Below, in pieces: positions 1 through 10,610 of a stretch of DNA of 64,000 nt. Every line of letters begins with the position of its first letter. Within the stretch, counting starts at the first letter, position 1. Both the position numbers and the translations under genes were made by a program. The stretch covers positions 65,744,755 through 65,808,754 of the forward strand of contig NC_057922.1 of assembly GCF_018873765.1 (NCBI RefSeq). The letters run 5' to 3'. This DNA is from Telopea speciosissima. Lineage: Eukaryota > Streptophyta > Magnoliopsida > Proteales > Proteaceae. Under the pieces are notes generated by a model that saw only the letters and a list, made by a program, of their open reading frames with translations, was not told where the DNA came from and made no database searches.

Positions 1-109
1 CACGATCACCTGGTTTGTAAAAGGAAAAGAAACAAACGAAACCAAAAAAAAAAAAATTTTTAATTTAATAGACATTTTTAGGAAACAGCCAAACAGGCGT
101 GTCACATGT

Positions 110-1506
110 GTTAGTGTGCCGGTCATACTCATTACCATGCAAGAGATACAACAAGCTTCCTTTGGGAATGTTTTCGTATACCAAAAGTTTCTCATCTTTG
201 CGAAAATGGTAAGCCAATGGTGTCAAGATGTTAGGATGTCGTAGTCTCCCGAGTCGCTTGATCTCTGCATCAAAAGCATCTCGCCCAACTCTATTAATCT
301 ACTGCCACCCCATTGGCCATGACTGCCTTATAGGAAGATCCCAAACCCTCCATTTCCCAAGACCTCGGTCGCTGCCTTCATCAAGTCAGGGAGTCCAAAT
401 ACACCCTTCTTAGTGTTCACCAACACCAAGTCTCCCATCCCAGTTTCACCCTTTCCGTGTTGTGTTCCTCTTCTGCTAGACCTAGACCCTTTGCGGCTAG
501 ATCCCATACCTTTTCGGCGGCTAGAGGCCGACAATGAGACTTGCAATTCCACGGCATCCAGGTTCTCTCTACCCAACACGTCGAACTCCTCCTCCCTTCG
601 TCTTCCCACCACTATGGCCGCCGTCACCAGTAAAAGGATCACCCCAGCTAATGTACCTACGACGACCGCCACGCTGTTGCCAGATGACGAATGCTGCACC
701 GATGGAGTCTCCGTCATTTTTGATGTCTGCACTTGCGCTACCGCTACTGTTGGTTTCTTGGCCTCACAATCCTTGCCCAATTGTGTCCCACAGAGATCAT
801 TGTTCCCTACAAAACAACTCTGGTTGAATTTCGATAGGGACGCGGGGATTTCTCCTTGCAATTTGTTGTTGGAGGCGTTGAAGGATTTCAAACTTGTCTG
901 TTCGATGGATGGGATCGTGCCTGAAAATTTATTGTCCTCGAGATGAATCTCAATGGGATGGGTAAGAGAGGCCAGGGAGGTTGGGATTTCCCCTGTGAAT
1001 GCATTCTGATTAAGCCAGATCTTCTTCAAGGACCCCATTGTGGAGAAGAAATGAGATGGGATCTCTCTGAAAAACTTGTTGCCAGACAAGTAGATAGCCT
1101 TGAGAGCACAGAGGCGATTGAACTCCGGGATGGAGCCAGTGAAGTTGTTGCCTATGAAGCTGAGATTGCGAATTTCAGGGATCTCGATGAGGGCATCGAC
1201 ATCGATTTTGCCGAAAAGACCCATTCGACCAAGGCGAAGGCCGATGATGATGCCCTTGAAGTAGAGGACGCCTGTCGAAGGAGTGTCATCCGCACAAGGT
1301 TTAGAATCAGAGGACCAAGAGTCAGGGGCATCGGCATTGATGAAGGATTCCTTGAGCTTGAGGAGAGCGTCAGTATTGGGTATAGAGAAATCCATGGGAG
1401 GGAAAGTGATGAAGAAGATGATAGAGAAGAGGAAGACACTGGAGATGTAGAACAATGAGGATGGGGATGATGATGGCGATGCTTGGAGAAGGCGAACAGC
1501 GGCCAT
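110..1506 (-). pseudogene. Pollen receptor-like kinase (LRR-RLK) pseudogene, truncated in the kinase domain
   Basis: Seen: from the ATG at 1506 a 392-residue frame holds a hydrophobic signal segment (about residues 18-36), an N-terminal LRR cap, four to five short LRRs with N-x-F-x-G-x-I-P cores (about 95-235), a juxtaposed NDLCG motif, and one membrane segment (about 280-300). A Ser/Arg-rich juxtamembrane stretch follows, then the start of a kinase glycine loop (LGNGGFG). This order is that of plant pollen receptor-like kinases (PRK family), plasma-membrane proteins of pollen tubes. The gene is broken. An extra T in the glycine loop shifts the frame to a stop near 328. About 24 bases just after 'VAV' are missing, which removes the ATP-binding lysine segment. 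The matching kinase sequence then runs in other frames (RLRHPNIL, LLVYENIPKGSL) to about 140 and ends in unrelated DNA. No catalytic loop (HRD) or DFG is present in the window. It could continue beyond the left edge, but the two frame breaks already make it non-functional. Confidence 0.85.
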
Positions 1507-2445
1507 TGCTCAGCCGGAAATCGGACATCTCTGAGAAAGAACGGACCGCTGTCTGGAAGGATGGAAATTTTTCGCTCTCTCCCTTTGAGGGGATTCTTTT
1601 CATATCCTTGGCCTTTCTCCTTCTCTGTTTGCTTTCTTTATTTTCCTTCGTTTTCGTCATGGTGTGCGGTTTGTTGTGGTTTGTGATGAAGGAGTTGGCG
1701 AATGGTGCACAGTCTAAGAATAGGTTTGCAGATAGAGAATGACAGGAAGAGAGGGACAGAGAGAAGGAGAGGGAGAGAGGAACGATGGATCTCCAAGCTT
1801 TGACCATGTCAATGATTTGTTCGGTTTGGCGATGGTGGCAAAATTAGTGGCGATAGCCAGTGGGAGGGAGTTCGGAATCAGAATCCTTTCCCCCGAGCAT
1901 GCTATGCTGGTTTATTGCCACATGTCTTATCTCTAAATGGAATATTTCTATCTGTATTAAGTGTCACATTGCTTCGTGATGTATACAAATGTCACTAATG
2001 AATGTAGATCATCAATCTCGTTGGTTCCCCCCCATCTTTGACCGTCCATCTACCCTACCTAGTAGTATAGTATAGTTCAAAAACACACTCTCCCTCTTTC
2101 AGCTTCACAGAACTTCATCTAAAACCATCCCAGTCACAAGCCATTTCCCTCTTGAGGATTCCAAATTGTGCAAAATGCATTGGAAAATTATCCCAGTTCG
2201 CGGATTAGAATAAGGCGGAACCATTATTTAGACTCCATTGACAACCCTGCAATCAATTTTTCTAAGAAGCAGAAATTAGGCAGTTCCTTTCAAGGTATTC
2301 GAAGCCGCAATCATTCAAATGAGTCAACCAGAAAGAAGCTCCAACAACCATTCAAATGAGCCAAGAATTTTCCAGTATATCTGTCCAATTCATAGTCGAT
2401 GATCGATTTTGGCACAATCACCGAATTCATAGCTGACTATGCCAT
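1507..2445. other. Spacer upstream of the PRK pseudogene
   Basis: No coding sequence that I can support. It holds a purine-rich stretch (1735-1790) that would be the old promoter or 5' leader of the PRK-like gene, and ordinary AT-rich sequence beyond. The short frames here have no family resemblance. Confidence 0.5.
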
Positions 2446-4644
2446 TTGACTGATTTCGGTGGTGCTGGCTGTTTGAGTTAAATAATACCGCAAGCGTACG
2501 GGTCAATCGTAGCTACGGGTCGAACACGAGGAGATATACACCACTCTATTTAATTAACTTAAAAGTAATGCAAAGTGAACCAAATTAAAGTGTTACGTTA
2601 AACTAATTAAACTAATGAAAATTAATGCATCCTAACTCATAAGTATCTAACAAAATTAAGGGATTAAATTGGCGTCCTAACACATGAACATTTAACTTAT
2701 CAAACTAACGTAAATTGGAAGGAATAACAAAAACGCAACCACACTTCATAATCACATAAAAAGAAATAAGGGAATAAAAGTGCATCCACATACCACAACC
2801 ATATAAAAACAATAAAAGAAATAGAGGGAGAAGAAGAAGAAGATAGAGAGAGCTAGAGGAAAGGGAGAATGAGATTAAGGGTTTAGAGAATGAGATACCT
2901 TGATGTGCTTGAATACTTGAATAAACTCACCATGGTTTCCTCTTCTAAATCTCTATGTCTTGTCATCAACATAGGAACTTAGATTAGGAAGCTTTAAACT
3001 AAAACTATTACAACCATTAAACTAGACTTATGAAATCAAAACTAAGAACTTGAAATCAAAATTAAGAACTTAAGCCAAAAATAGGAAAAGAAGAGAAAAT
3101 TTCACTAAGTGAATGAAATAAAAATTACACTAAAAAACTGAATTAAAATTGAACTAGAAACTAACTAAAAACTGAACTAAAAAAACTAACTTCTTACAAC
3201 CCAGAGGGCAAGGGGTATTTATAGGGGAAAGAGAGGGGAAGAGAGAGGAGGGCAGTGTAGGAGAAATATTCCCTAAGAAAAGAGAATATTCTCTTCTCCT
3301 TCCTCTTTTACAATGCCTTGAATCCTAAGAAAAAAGCAAAAAATAGAAAGAAGAAGAAGAGAAGATTGCTTACATAGACCTTCTATTTATAGAAAAGTAA
3401 ACTTCCAATTCTAACAAGTGCTTCCTTTTCTTTGTAGATATCTTCTCCAAGCAATAAAATCAAAGCATCTTTGATTTTTCAACCTTCCATAGATGAGAAA
3501 ATATAAATCTATCCCAAGTAGAATTTCAGAAGTGCCCTTGAGAAGTTGGAGGAGAGAGAGAGTAAGGGTGATGACTAGGATTCCTTCAAGAATAAATAAA
3601 ATATCCATTCTGTCCTTTAGAAAACGTGGAGCATGGGGTACTTATATAGGCCTCACCATTGTGTTCCTTGCGAAAAATCACCCAAAATAGACCCAAATCT
3701 CGTCCAATTTGGAGTTCGGGAGCCCAAGATATCTCAAGTTGAAGTTGGACTGTCCAGAGCCCTCCAAATGGAATCTTTCGGGTACAGGAAATATAACTTC
3801 TGGTTATTGCGTTAAGGCTCCTGGAATCCAAACTTTTGCTTCACTTTGTCGCCGGCCGACTGTCAATAATTACAAATAAACCCCTGTAGACCATTTTCGT
3901 GCTATGTTACGGAAACGGCCGTAACTTCTTCGTTTCAATTCGGAATCATGTGCCGTTTGAACCGTTGCGAAGCTGACTCGATGGGCTACGTAACCAAGCC
4001 ATTAACACCTCTAAACAGCTTTAAAACATTTTCTTAGTATCACCTCTATTTTCACAAGAATTCACCTAAAACCTGAAAAACACAAGAAAGCACCGAGTAA
4101 CTCTGTCCAATGTGGTAAAATGTATGTTTTATGCCCTAAGATTTCACACATAAATGTGCTCATCACTGGCAATGGCGTAACAGTGAACACCAACACATTC
4201 GAGAGGGCTGGGAAAGAAAGGCAGCTGATAGATTAAAACGGCACCATTTAATCTTACCAGTCACATGACTTTGTTTATGCTGAAGATGCTGTTATACTTG
4301 GAATTGAGGTCGGTACTAGATAATATTTCCTTATTATTTATTTTAAATTTGCTATCTATTTTAACCGTGAGATAAAATTGTTTAAGAATATAGAGGTGGA
4401 TTACTTCTACTTAGTTCCCTATAGTTACTCTTTTTCTTCTAATACACTGTTCGAGAGATGGTGTGTTGATTGTGTCAAGTTGATCATGGAAAATTTGCTC
4501 AACATATAGCGATTGATTTTTATCTTCACATTTTCCAAATTTGCGACTTGTTAACTAATTTTGGCTTTTGATTCTTCTTCCATTGGATTGAGGATCAAAG
4601 TTTCTTCCATGTGCTTTTATTGAATGAAAAACTATTTAAAAGTG
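2446..4644 (+). pseudogene. Polygalacturonase pseudogene, exon 1 tail and start of intron 1
   Basis: Seen: 2446-2469 and 4166-4312 together match the last third of exon 1 of the intact polygalacturonase at 19576 (TDFGG..., GVTVNT..., LTSHMT..., EDAVILGIE, then the splice donor). 4313-4644 matches the start of its intron 1. The coding part has stops and indels (for example a TAG and a TAA between the NT-motif and the SHM-motif), and the first two thirds of exon 1 are absent. The two exon pieces are separated by a solo LTR. The intron match stops where another LTR element starts at 4645. A further piece of the same intron appears to survive at about 7525-7560, which matches 21873-21905. Exons 4 and 5 of this copy are at 14801 and 15595; I did not find exons 2 and 3. 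The copy is a dead tandem duplicate of the downstream gene. Confidence 0.85.
2470..4165. mobile_element. Solo LTR (about 1.7 kb) inserted in the polygalacturonase pseudogene exon
   Basis: The insert begins TGTTTGAG and ends GCTCATCA (TG...CA). It is flanked by the perfect 5-bp duplication CTGGC (2465-2469 and 4166-4170). Removing it and one CTGGC rejoins the polygalacturonase exon in register with the intact copy. No gag, protease, integrase or reverse transcriptase is present, so this is a single LTR left by recombination between two LTRs. The end TGATGAGCACATTTATGTG (minus reading) is, from memory, common at termini of plant Ty3/gypsy LTRs; the superfamily is inference. Sequence inside is AT-rich with a GA-rich tract near 2825-2870 and has no credible coding frame. 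Confidence 0.88.
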
Positions 4645-6775
4645 TGTTTACACCCTATTTCAATCATTTGACCGAAATAATATTTATGCTCAATTTTGGT
4701 CAATGACCATAATGATCTACTCAAAGATGGTTACAATTGATAAAACATATGGGGATCATTGGAAGTTACTTAACCACCTGGTAACTACAAGAGATTACCA
4801 GTAGCAACTATAAAAGGAATGCTGGCGATGAAGAACGACACCCAACAATTCAACACAACAAGTCTTTATCTTTCATTTTTTTTTAGGAGTAGTGTAATGT
4901 AGACTTTTGTCCAACAATATGTCTTTTGGCTTGTTTCAAAAGACGTCCATTATCATCAAGTTGCAAGCTTAAACAGTTCGTGGTTGGCAAAGTTATGAAG
5001 ATTTCAACAAATTTGTTTCTGGGAAGTAAGCAATTTGGTCGTAGAGTAGTTGTAGTGTAAATACCAAGTTGTAAGTCTCATCAGTTCGGATTTGACGAGT
5101 TATAAAGACTTCAACAGATACGTTTTGCAAAGTATGTAAGTTGATTTCTTCTTCTTCTTCTTGGCATTGTAATCTTTACATTTTAAAAGTCCTTGGATTA
5201 CCAAGACACTGGTAAGAACCCACTCTTTGATTCAATTCATTTTATGGCATCTTCAATTCACGCCGTTGATGCCGAATTTAATGGAAACATTTTTGGCACT
5301 CCCGGTGGGACACCAGTTAGAATCGAATCATAATGTTGCCAAGAAGAGGAAATGTCGGTGAGGGAATCCAGTCCCGAATCAAACGCTGAAAAGGTGCTCA
5401 ACCAGGGGAAAATCTTTTTGTAAATGAGCACCGAGAAGCCGTAACCCACTGACAAGGGGCATAGTTTATGTACTAGCCTTGTTGCTTGTGTTTTGAATGG
5501 CCAACAGTTTATTCTCCGGCAAAAAACCATACCTCTATTGGTTGACACCAAGCAAGGGGCAAAGGGCAGCAGAAACCTGTCGCAAAGCTGCTTTCTTCTC
5601 GAAGACAGTGGGCGACAACTGGTTAAAAAAAACAGCGAGAAGATATACTCAAAACAGAATGCCAATTTGTTCGGTGAAGAAGAGCCACAATGAAGAAATT
5701 AGAGTATTTTTATGGCTCAATTTTTTCGGTAGGGAGGTGGCATCTACATGATTCAAAGCAGAGGTTCTATATATTCCGTCGAGTTCACGAGAGCTCCACG
5801 TGTAAGATCACGACTAATAATGGGCCCGAGAAGAAGCAGATAAGAAAAATTTGGTTATCGACAGAAAATGAGTTTCTTTTCTGACCTATGCATTGACAGT
5901 GAGAGCGAGAATGATGAAAGCCAATTTCAGCGTAGTAACTAGCAAACCCAAAAGAAGTGGAAAGGGACTACAAGCTGATTGGAGAACTATTTACATCAGA
6001 TCGGAACATGCAAGCAGTTCTTGATCAATGTGGGGTTTTTCTCTCTTATGATTTTGTTCTTGATGTGTTAGCTCAGTTCCACCTTGCCTAGAGGCCAGCA
6101 TTTCAGTTCTTTTGCTGGGCTGGGCAAAGACCGGGATTTTTACATGATTCTAGGACATATCATTCTATGATGGGTATACTTGAAAAGTCATAGGCCAATG
6201 TGGTACAAATAAAAGGCCAGTTCTCTGTAACATCTGAAACCGCCTTTTGACCTTTCCCTCTTTCTCTCATCGTAACAATCATGGATAATGCTATGATCTC
6301 ATTATTGGGTGATGTCATTAAGTTCTTCTATGGATAATTTTTTGATTGTTATGATGTCATCAATGGATTTGCAGAGAATGGCTCATGATTACTTGAGTGA
6401 GAAGATGTTATACTCAATCACACAGACCGAACCTATTTCGGTTAAAAAGATTGAGAACCTCATATAGGTTAAGCTCAACCCCATAGGCACGACCCTAGCC
6501 TCTCTAGCCAAATATGGTCGGTCAGAATGTGGGCATCCATAATCCTATTTGAACTCTTATGACCCCGTTCAAACAGGATTGTGAGGGGCATTGTTCACAC
6601 CCTATTTCAGTTATCTGACTAAAATACTATTTATGCTCAAATTCGGTCAATGGAGTGGATCGGTTTGACTGGGTAGTTACTCTAATTGACCGTAATGATC
6701 TACTCAAAGGTGGTTAAAATTGATAAAACAGATGGGGGATCATGGGAAGTTACTTAAACCACCTAGTAACTCAAA
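4645..6775 (+). mobile_element. Non-autonomous LTR retroelement (LARD/TRIM-like), 3' LTR truncated
   Basis: Seen: the sequence starting TGTTTACACCCTATTTCA at 4645 recurs at 6592 as TGTTCACACCCTATTTCA. The similarity extends about 130-180 bp (4645-4790 against 6592-6772), the right copy having an extra 30-35 bp block. The right copy is preceded by a purine-rich tract (GTGAGGGGCA, near 6581-6590) as expected before a 3' LTR in plus orientation. The roughly 1.4-1.9 kb between the repeats has no recognisable gag or pol. The right repeat breaks off near 6775, where a copia-type end begins. The element interrupts intron 1 of the polygalacturonase pseudogene, whose match stops at 4644. LTR limits inside 4790-5250 are not defined. 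Confidence 0.55.
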
Positions 6776-6789
6776 CAGTTGGGCATGTG

Positions 6790-7010
6790 TGATATCTATG
6801 CACCAACTTGAGGGGGAGTGTGTTGAGTTATGTAGCCAACAAGGGCAATATGGGGGTTTTCCCCCATATTCGACTCATTAGTTAGAGTCGGCTATGGGGG
6901 AGGTATTACTGTAATTTTTTGTTCTCCTCTTTTATTATAAATAAAGAGGCTTGGTGATCCTATTGATCACAAAAGCATTTATTCCTAAAGGCTGCTAACA
7001 CCTTACAATA
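6790..7010 (+). mobile_element. Copia-type 3' end: polypurine tract and start of an LTR
   Basis: The string CTTGAGGGGGAG at about 6809-6820, directly followed by TGTGTTGAGTTATG, is the typical polypurine tract plus LTR start of plant Ty1/copia elements. The bases just before it look like the decayed end of a pol gene. An AATAAA-like signal and 'ATAAATAAAGAGG' near 6940-6955 are compatible with LTR transcript signals. Only this end is visible; the right boundary is uncertain. Confidence 0.55.
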
Positions 7011-7560
7011 AGAGACCTATTAATATCTTAGGCAAGCTTACAATAAAAATAGAAAGTAAGGAAAATAGAAACTATTAAATCCTAACTAAAATAGAAGGAA
7101 ACTAAAATTAAAAACTACTAGGCTTTATAGTTAAGCCTTCTAAAACAAACATGGAAGGACATTTAAATAGAAATTAATTAAATTAGCAACTAGGCAGTTG
7201 GAGATGTGACTAGTCCAGATCTCCTGTCAAAATCATGGCCAACAAAGGCCTCTTCTAGAAGGCCGGTTGGCTGGGTAGAGCTGGTCTTCTTGGTTGGTTC
7301 GAACTGGCTCAAGCTGGTCCACATGAGGCTAACTCAAACCATCTTGGTTCTTTGGTTCTTCTATTTCTTCTTCTGGCCAGAATTTGCATCAGCTCCCCAG
7401 ACCCCACAGTTGCAGGAGCCTCATGCAATGGGTATGCCCTTTTTTTTTTAGGATTTGCTTTCATATTCTTTTTATAATTCTGTTTTTAACTTTAATTTAA
7501 AACACCAAAAAAAAAAAAATTTTTGATTACCGAGGGAGCACATATTACCTTGAAACTAGC
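7011..7560. other. Spacer with a remnant of polygalacturonase intron 1
   Basis: AT-rich sequence without a supported gene. About 7525-7560 (GAGGGAGCACATATTACC...) matches 21873-21905 in intron 1 of the intact polygalacturonase. This indicates that the duplicated locus continues between the inserted elements. Confidence 0.5.
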
Positions 7561-9157
7561 TTACTGATGTAGATCACAAGTTCCAACACAGATGTAACTG
7601 TAGGAATAAGGTCCAGAACACCAGTCCAGAATCACTGTGGAGACAAGCCTAGGCTGATGTGGCCTGGTTCTTGGTTGGTTTGATGGGAGCACATTCCAAG
7701 AGACCAGATTTCTAATTTTTAGGAACATATCATAAGGGATCAGGCAGATTGCATGAGGATTATCATTTCCAGATTTGGATAGAGTATCGGCCAACAGTTT
7801 AATAGATATTTTCCAGATTTCCTTGCTGGTTAGGAGGAGATAATGACCAGATTGTGTGCTCCTCTCTCAATTGATTGGGGTTGTATTGTTGTCCATGCCA
7901 AGGCATATGTGCTCCTCTCTCAATCTCATATTGTGATGCACATAGACCAAATCCTCTAGCTGCTTGGCACCCAATCAATTCTTGCCTATTGGAGTGTATG
8001 AGGGAAAACATACTCCAGTTGTGCTCACACCCGGTGGCGGAACATATCTGGGAGAGCACTTTCACTACTATCCTGATCAAATTGGGTAAGTCTCTTCCAT
8101 ATAACATCCACTATTCAGCTACGTAAGAGCATTAAAGAGTACTGTTAGGTGGATGGTAAACTATGATGTATACTTGAATATGAATGAAAAAGCTATAGTG
8201 ATTGGAACAACTAGCAGCAGTGGTATCCTGACCTGAAAGCCATCCCTGAAGGCTGGCATCTGTATCCATTTCAATGTTTGGTACCAGTGTTTGCATCAAT
8301 ACAAAAAGGGCGTACCCAGTGCACGAGGCTCCTACCACTGCGGGGTCTGGGTAGGGTCATTATGTCCGCAGCCTTACCCCTGCATTTGAGAGAGACTGTT
8401 TCCATACTCGAACCTGTGACCACTTGATCACAATAGAGCAACCTTTACCGTTGCTCCAAAGCCTGCCCTCAATACCGAATTTATAATTGCATAAGTTCTA
8501 AAGTACCAAACAAAGTACAGGTCTCACCTCTTGATTGGCATTGGACTGAGCATAGTTGCATTTGGCTCAAGCTTCTCCATCATTACTTGAACTGCATCTA
8601 TCAGATCTTGTCTTATTCCAAGTATGTGCTTGTATTGGTACTTGGGATTGAGTTAACACGTTGAAAACAATGCAAACTAGTGAATAAGCAACTAATTGAC
8701 AAGTAAGTTGAATTGAGGTGAGTAAAGTAAAAAACTCAACAACCTTATGCAGTGGATGTATTAGCTGCCTTTCCCTTCAATCCTTGGTTATGGTAAGGAA
8801 CTTTGTGTTACCCCGCCTGTACACTTCCCTCGCCCGCATCTTCATCATTTCAATAACTTCTCACAAGTGTAATAAGGTGGGCTTCTTCTATGAGTCCTCC
8901 ATTCTCAACATGCTGACTACCAACTCTAATATCCTAAAGACCTTTAGGTCATCCCAGAACTTGTCACTAGAAATGGTTGCCTGAGATGCTCGACCTCCAT
9001 GAGAAGCAAACTGCTGCCACTCAAACCAATTCACTGAAGCAAACATGGACTTAAGCCTAACCTTCTTTCTCTCAAAGCTCTTCAAAGTGATGTAATTTGT
9101 GACGAAGTGTGTTAGCCTTGGCCTCACCAAGTCTCCACCACACTTGATCCTCAACAT
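7561..9157 (-). mobile_element. hAT-superfamily transposase remnant
   Basis: Read on the minus strand, 9157-8888 encodes a segment typical of plant hAT transposases of the DUF659 class: GGDLVRPRLTHFVTNYI, then a Lys-rich turn, then ATISSDKFWDDLKV. Around 8780-8740 there is a piece reading RQLIHPLH, matching the 'W-x-x-Q-L-H-x-P-L-H' part of the same family. 8107-7935 encodes the C-terminal hAT dimerisation region (LSQICSATGCEHNWSMFSLIHS). The pieces are in three frames with stops between them, so the transposase is dead. An Au-type SINE sits inside (8303-8468). I could not define terminal inverted repeats or the 8-bp duplication expected of hAT elements. Confidence 0.75.
8303..8468 (-). mobile_element. 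Au-like SINE with perfect 7-bp target duplication
   Basis: On the minus strand this 166-bp segment starts GGGCAGGCTTTGGAGCAACGG (A-box region). It contains GGTTCGAGTAT (B box) followed by the characteristic GGAAACAG and GCAGGGGTAAGGCTGCG blocks and GACCC...CAGACCCC, and ends in a short T run (CCTTTTTGT). This order is that of the plant Au SINE, a tRNA-derived element transcribed by RNA polymerase III. It is flanked by TCAATAC on both sides (8296-8302 and 8469-8475). It inserted into the hAT remnant, so it is younger than that element. Confidence 0.88.
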
Positions 9158-9340
9158 CTGCAGGGCAAATCCATGATTGTAGACAAAATTTTTGAGGTCC
9201 CCTCCTCATTCCTCTCCCCAACTCCAAAGCCTCTCTGAACACCTTCATAGCCTGTACAATCACTCCCAACATGGTCATTCAGGTCACCTCTAATAATAAT
9301 CGTTTCATCTTGGCCAAAACCCTGCACTAACTCATCCATG
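9158..9340 (-). mobile_element. Fragment of a LINE-type endonuclease
   Basis: The minus strand from 9339 reads MDELVQGFG...IIIRGDLNDHVGS...GYEGVQRGFGVGERN. This matches the G-D-x-N catalytic segment of AP-endonuclease-like (EEP) domains of non-LTR retroelements, often mis-annotated in plants as 'craniofacial development protein 2-like'. Only about 60 residues remain, wedged between the hAT piece and a copia piece, so the fragment has no function. Confidence 0.65.
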
Positions 9341-10610
9341 TTGTCCCAAAAAGTATCGAAGCTTCCCTAGGTCTTTAACTTCAAATCTTATCCCCAAGTA
9401 GGCCTTTAGTTTGCCTATTTCATCTACATCACTTTCGGTGATGACTATGTCATCCACGTAAACAATCAACACTATAATATGCTGGTTCGTCTTCTTGATA
9501 AATAGAGTATGATCAACGTTACTCTGTTTATATCCAATAGACATTATAGCTTTATGGAAATGATCGAACCATGCCCTAGGGGACTGTTTTAGACCATATA
9601 AAGTTCTCTTCAAATGACACACTTTTCTTTGTGTTTCTGAGGCAGCAAAGCTAGGAGGGATTTCCATATATACTTCCTCTTCAAGCTCCCCATGAAGCAA
9701 TACATTCTTCACATCGAGTTGTTGAAGATCACATCCTTGGTTAACAACACAAAAAATGATTACCTTGACAATATTCATCTTTGCAATTGGGTAAAGCCTC
9801 TAGTCACCAGCCATACCTTGTTTCTCTCCACAGCCTTCTATTTTACAACAAAAACCCATTTGCAGCCAACGGGTTTCTTTCCTAGAGGAAGTGAGACCAA
9901 ATCCCAAGTGTCCTTTCTTATTCAGGGCATTAATCTCTCCATTCATCGCTTCTTTCCGCCTCAAATTAATTAATGTCTCCTGCCGGGTATTAGGAATAGA
10001 AACAAAGGACAAGGAGGAAACAAAGGCATGGAAAGAAGGAAGCAATATATGAAACAACATTAGAAATGGATGTGTAGTACAAGTTCTTTGTGGCTTACGA
10101 ATAGCAATTGGTAAGTTAAGAGTAGGATTAGAAGCAGACTTACCAGAAGGAGAACTCGGAACAGGTAGTGCCGATTAGTGGGAGCAGTGGTGATTCTTGT
10201 ATGCCACGTTTCTCGAGAGAAAGTCTTCAAGCTATTTAGTTCCCTAGCCTCCTGCTCCCCCTGAATTTGTTTTGCTCCAATTATACCGTTCTCAAGTTCT
10301 ATAGATGTATCTTCTACTGTGGGTACATAAAAATCCACCAATGGTTTGATGAGAGGTACCCTTCACTTACTGTCTCCACCTGAAGAGGTTTCTAGGTGGA
10401 GTAATAGGCCTCAGATTCTCGAAACACGACATCCATTGTAACCAGTAACCTCCTGGTAAGTGCGTGATAGCATTTATACCACTTCGGAGTAGCAGAGTAA
10501 CCCAAAAACATACAACAACATCCCTTAGAATCAAATTTCCCACTGACATGATGATTTCAAGCAAAAAACACACACCAAAAGACCTTAGGTGGCACTACAA
10601 AGGAAGAAGA
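9341..10610 (-). mobile_element. Ty1/copia pol fragment (integrase tail and reverse transcriptase)
   Basis: Minus strand, in order: the integrase C-terminal region (PPKVF..., FLGYSATPKWYKCY-like, around 10600-10400), a low-conservation linker, then the start of reverse transcriptase (A-M-N-G-E-I-N-A-L-N, about 9970-9830). An intact 148-residue block follows at 9778-9332 with [31 protein letters not shown] and the catalytic Y-V-D-D box. The frame changes several times and the polymerase ends abruptly after 'LGKLRYFLGQ', so no RNase H follows. It could belong to the same element as the gag piece at 13164-13808, separated from it by later insertions. Confidence 0.85.

Noticed and set aside
943-1458. 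171-codon plus-strand frame
   Set aside because: It is the antisense of the LRR region of the receptor-kinase pseudogene; its acidic composition mirrors that gene.
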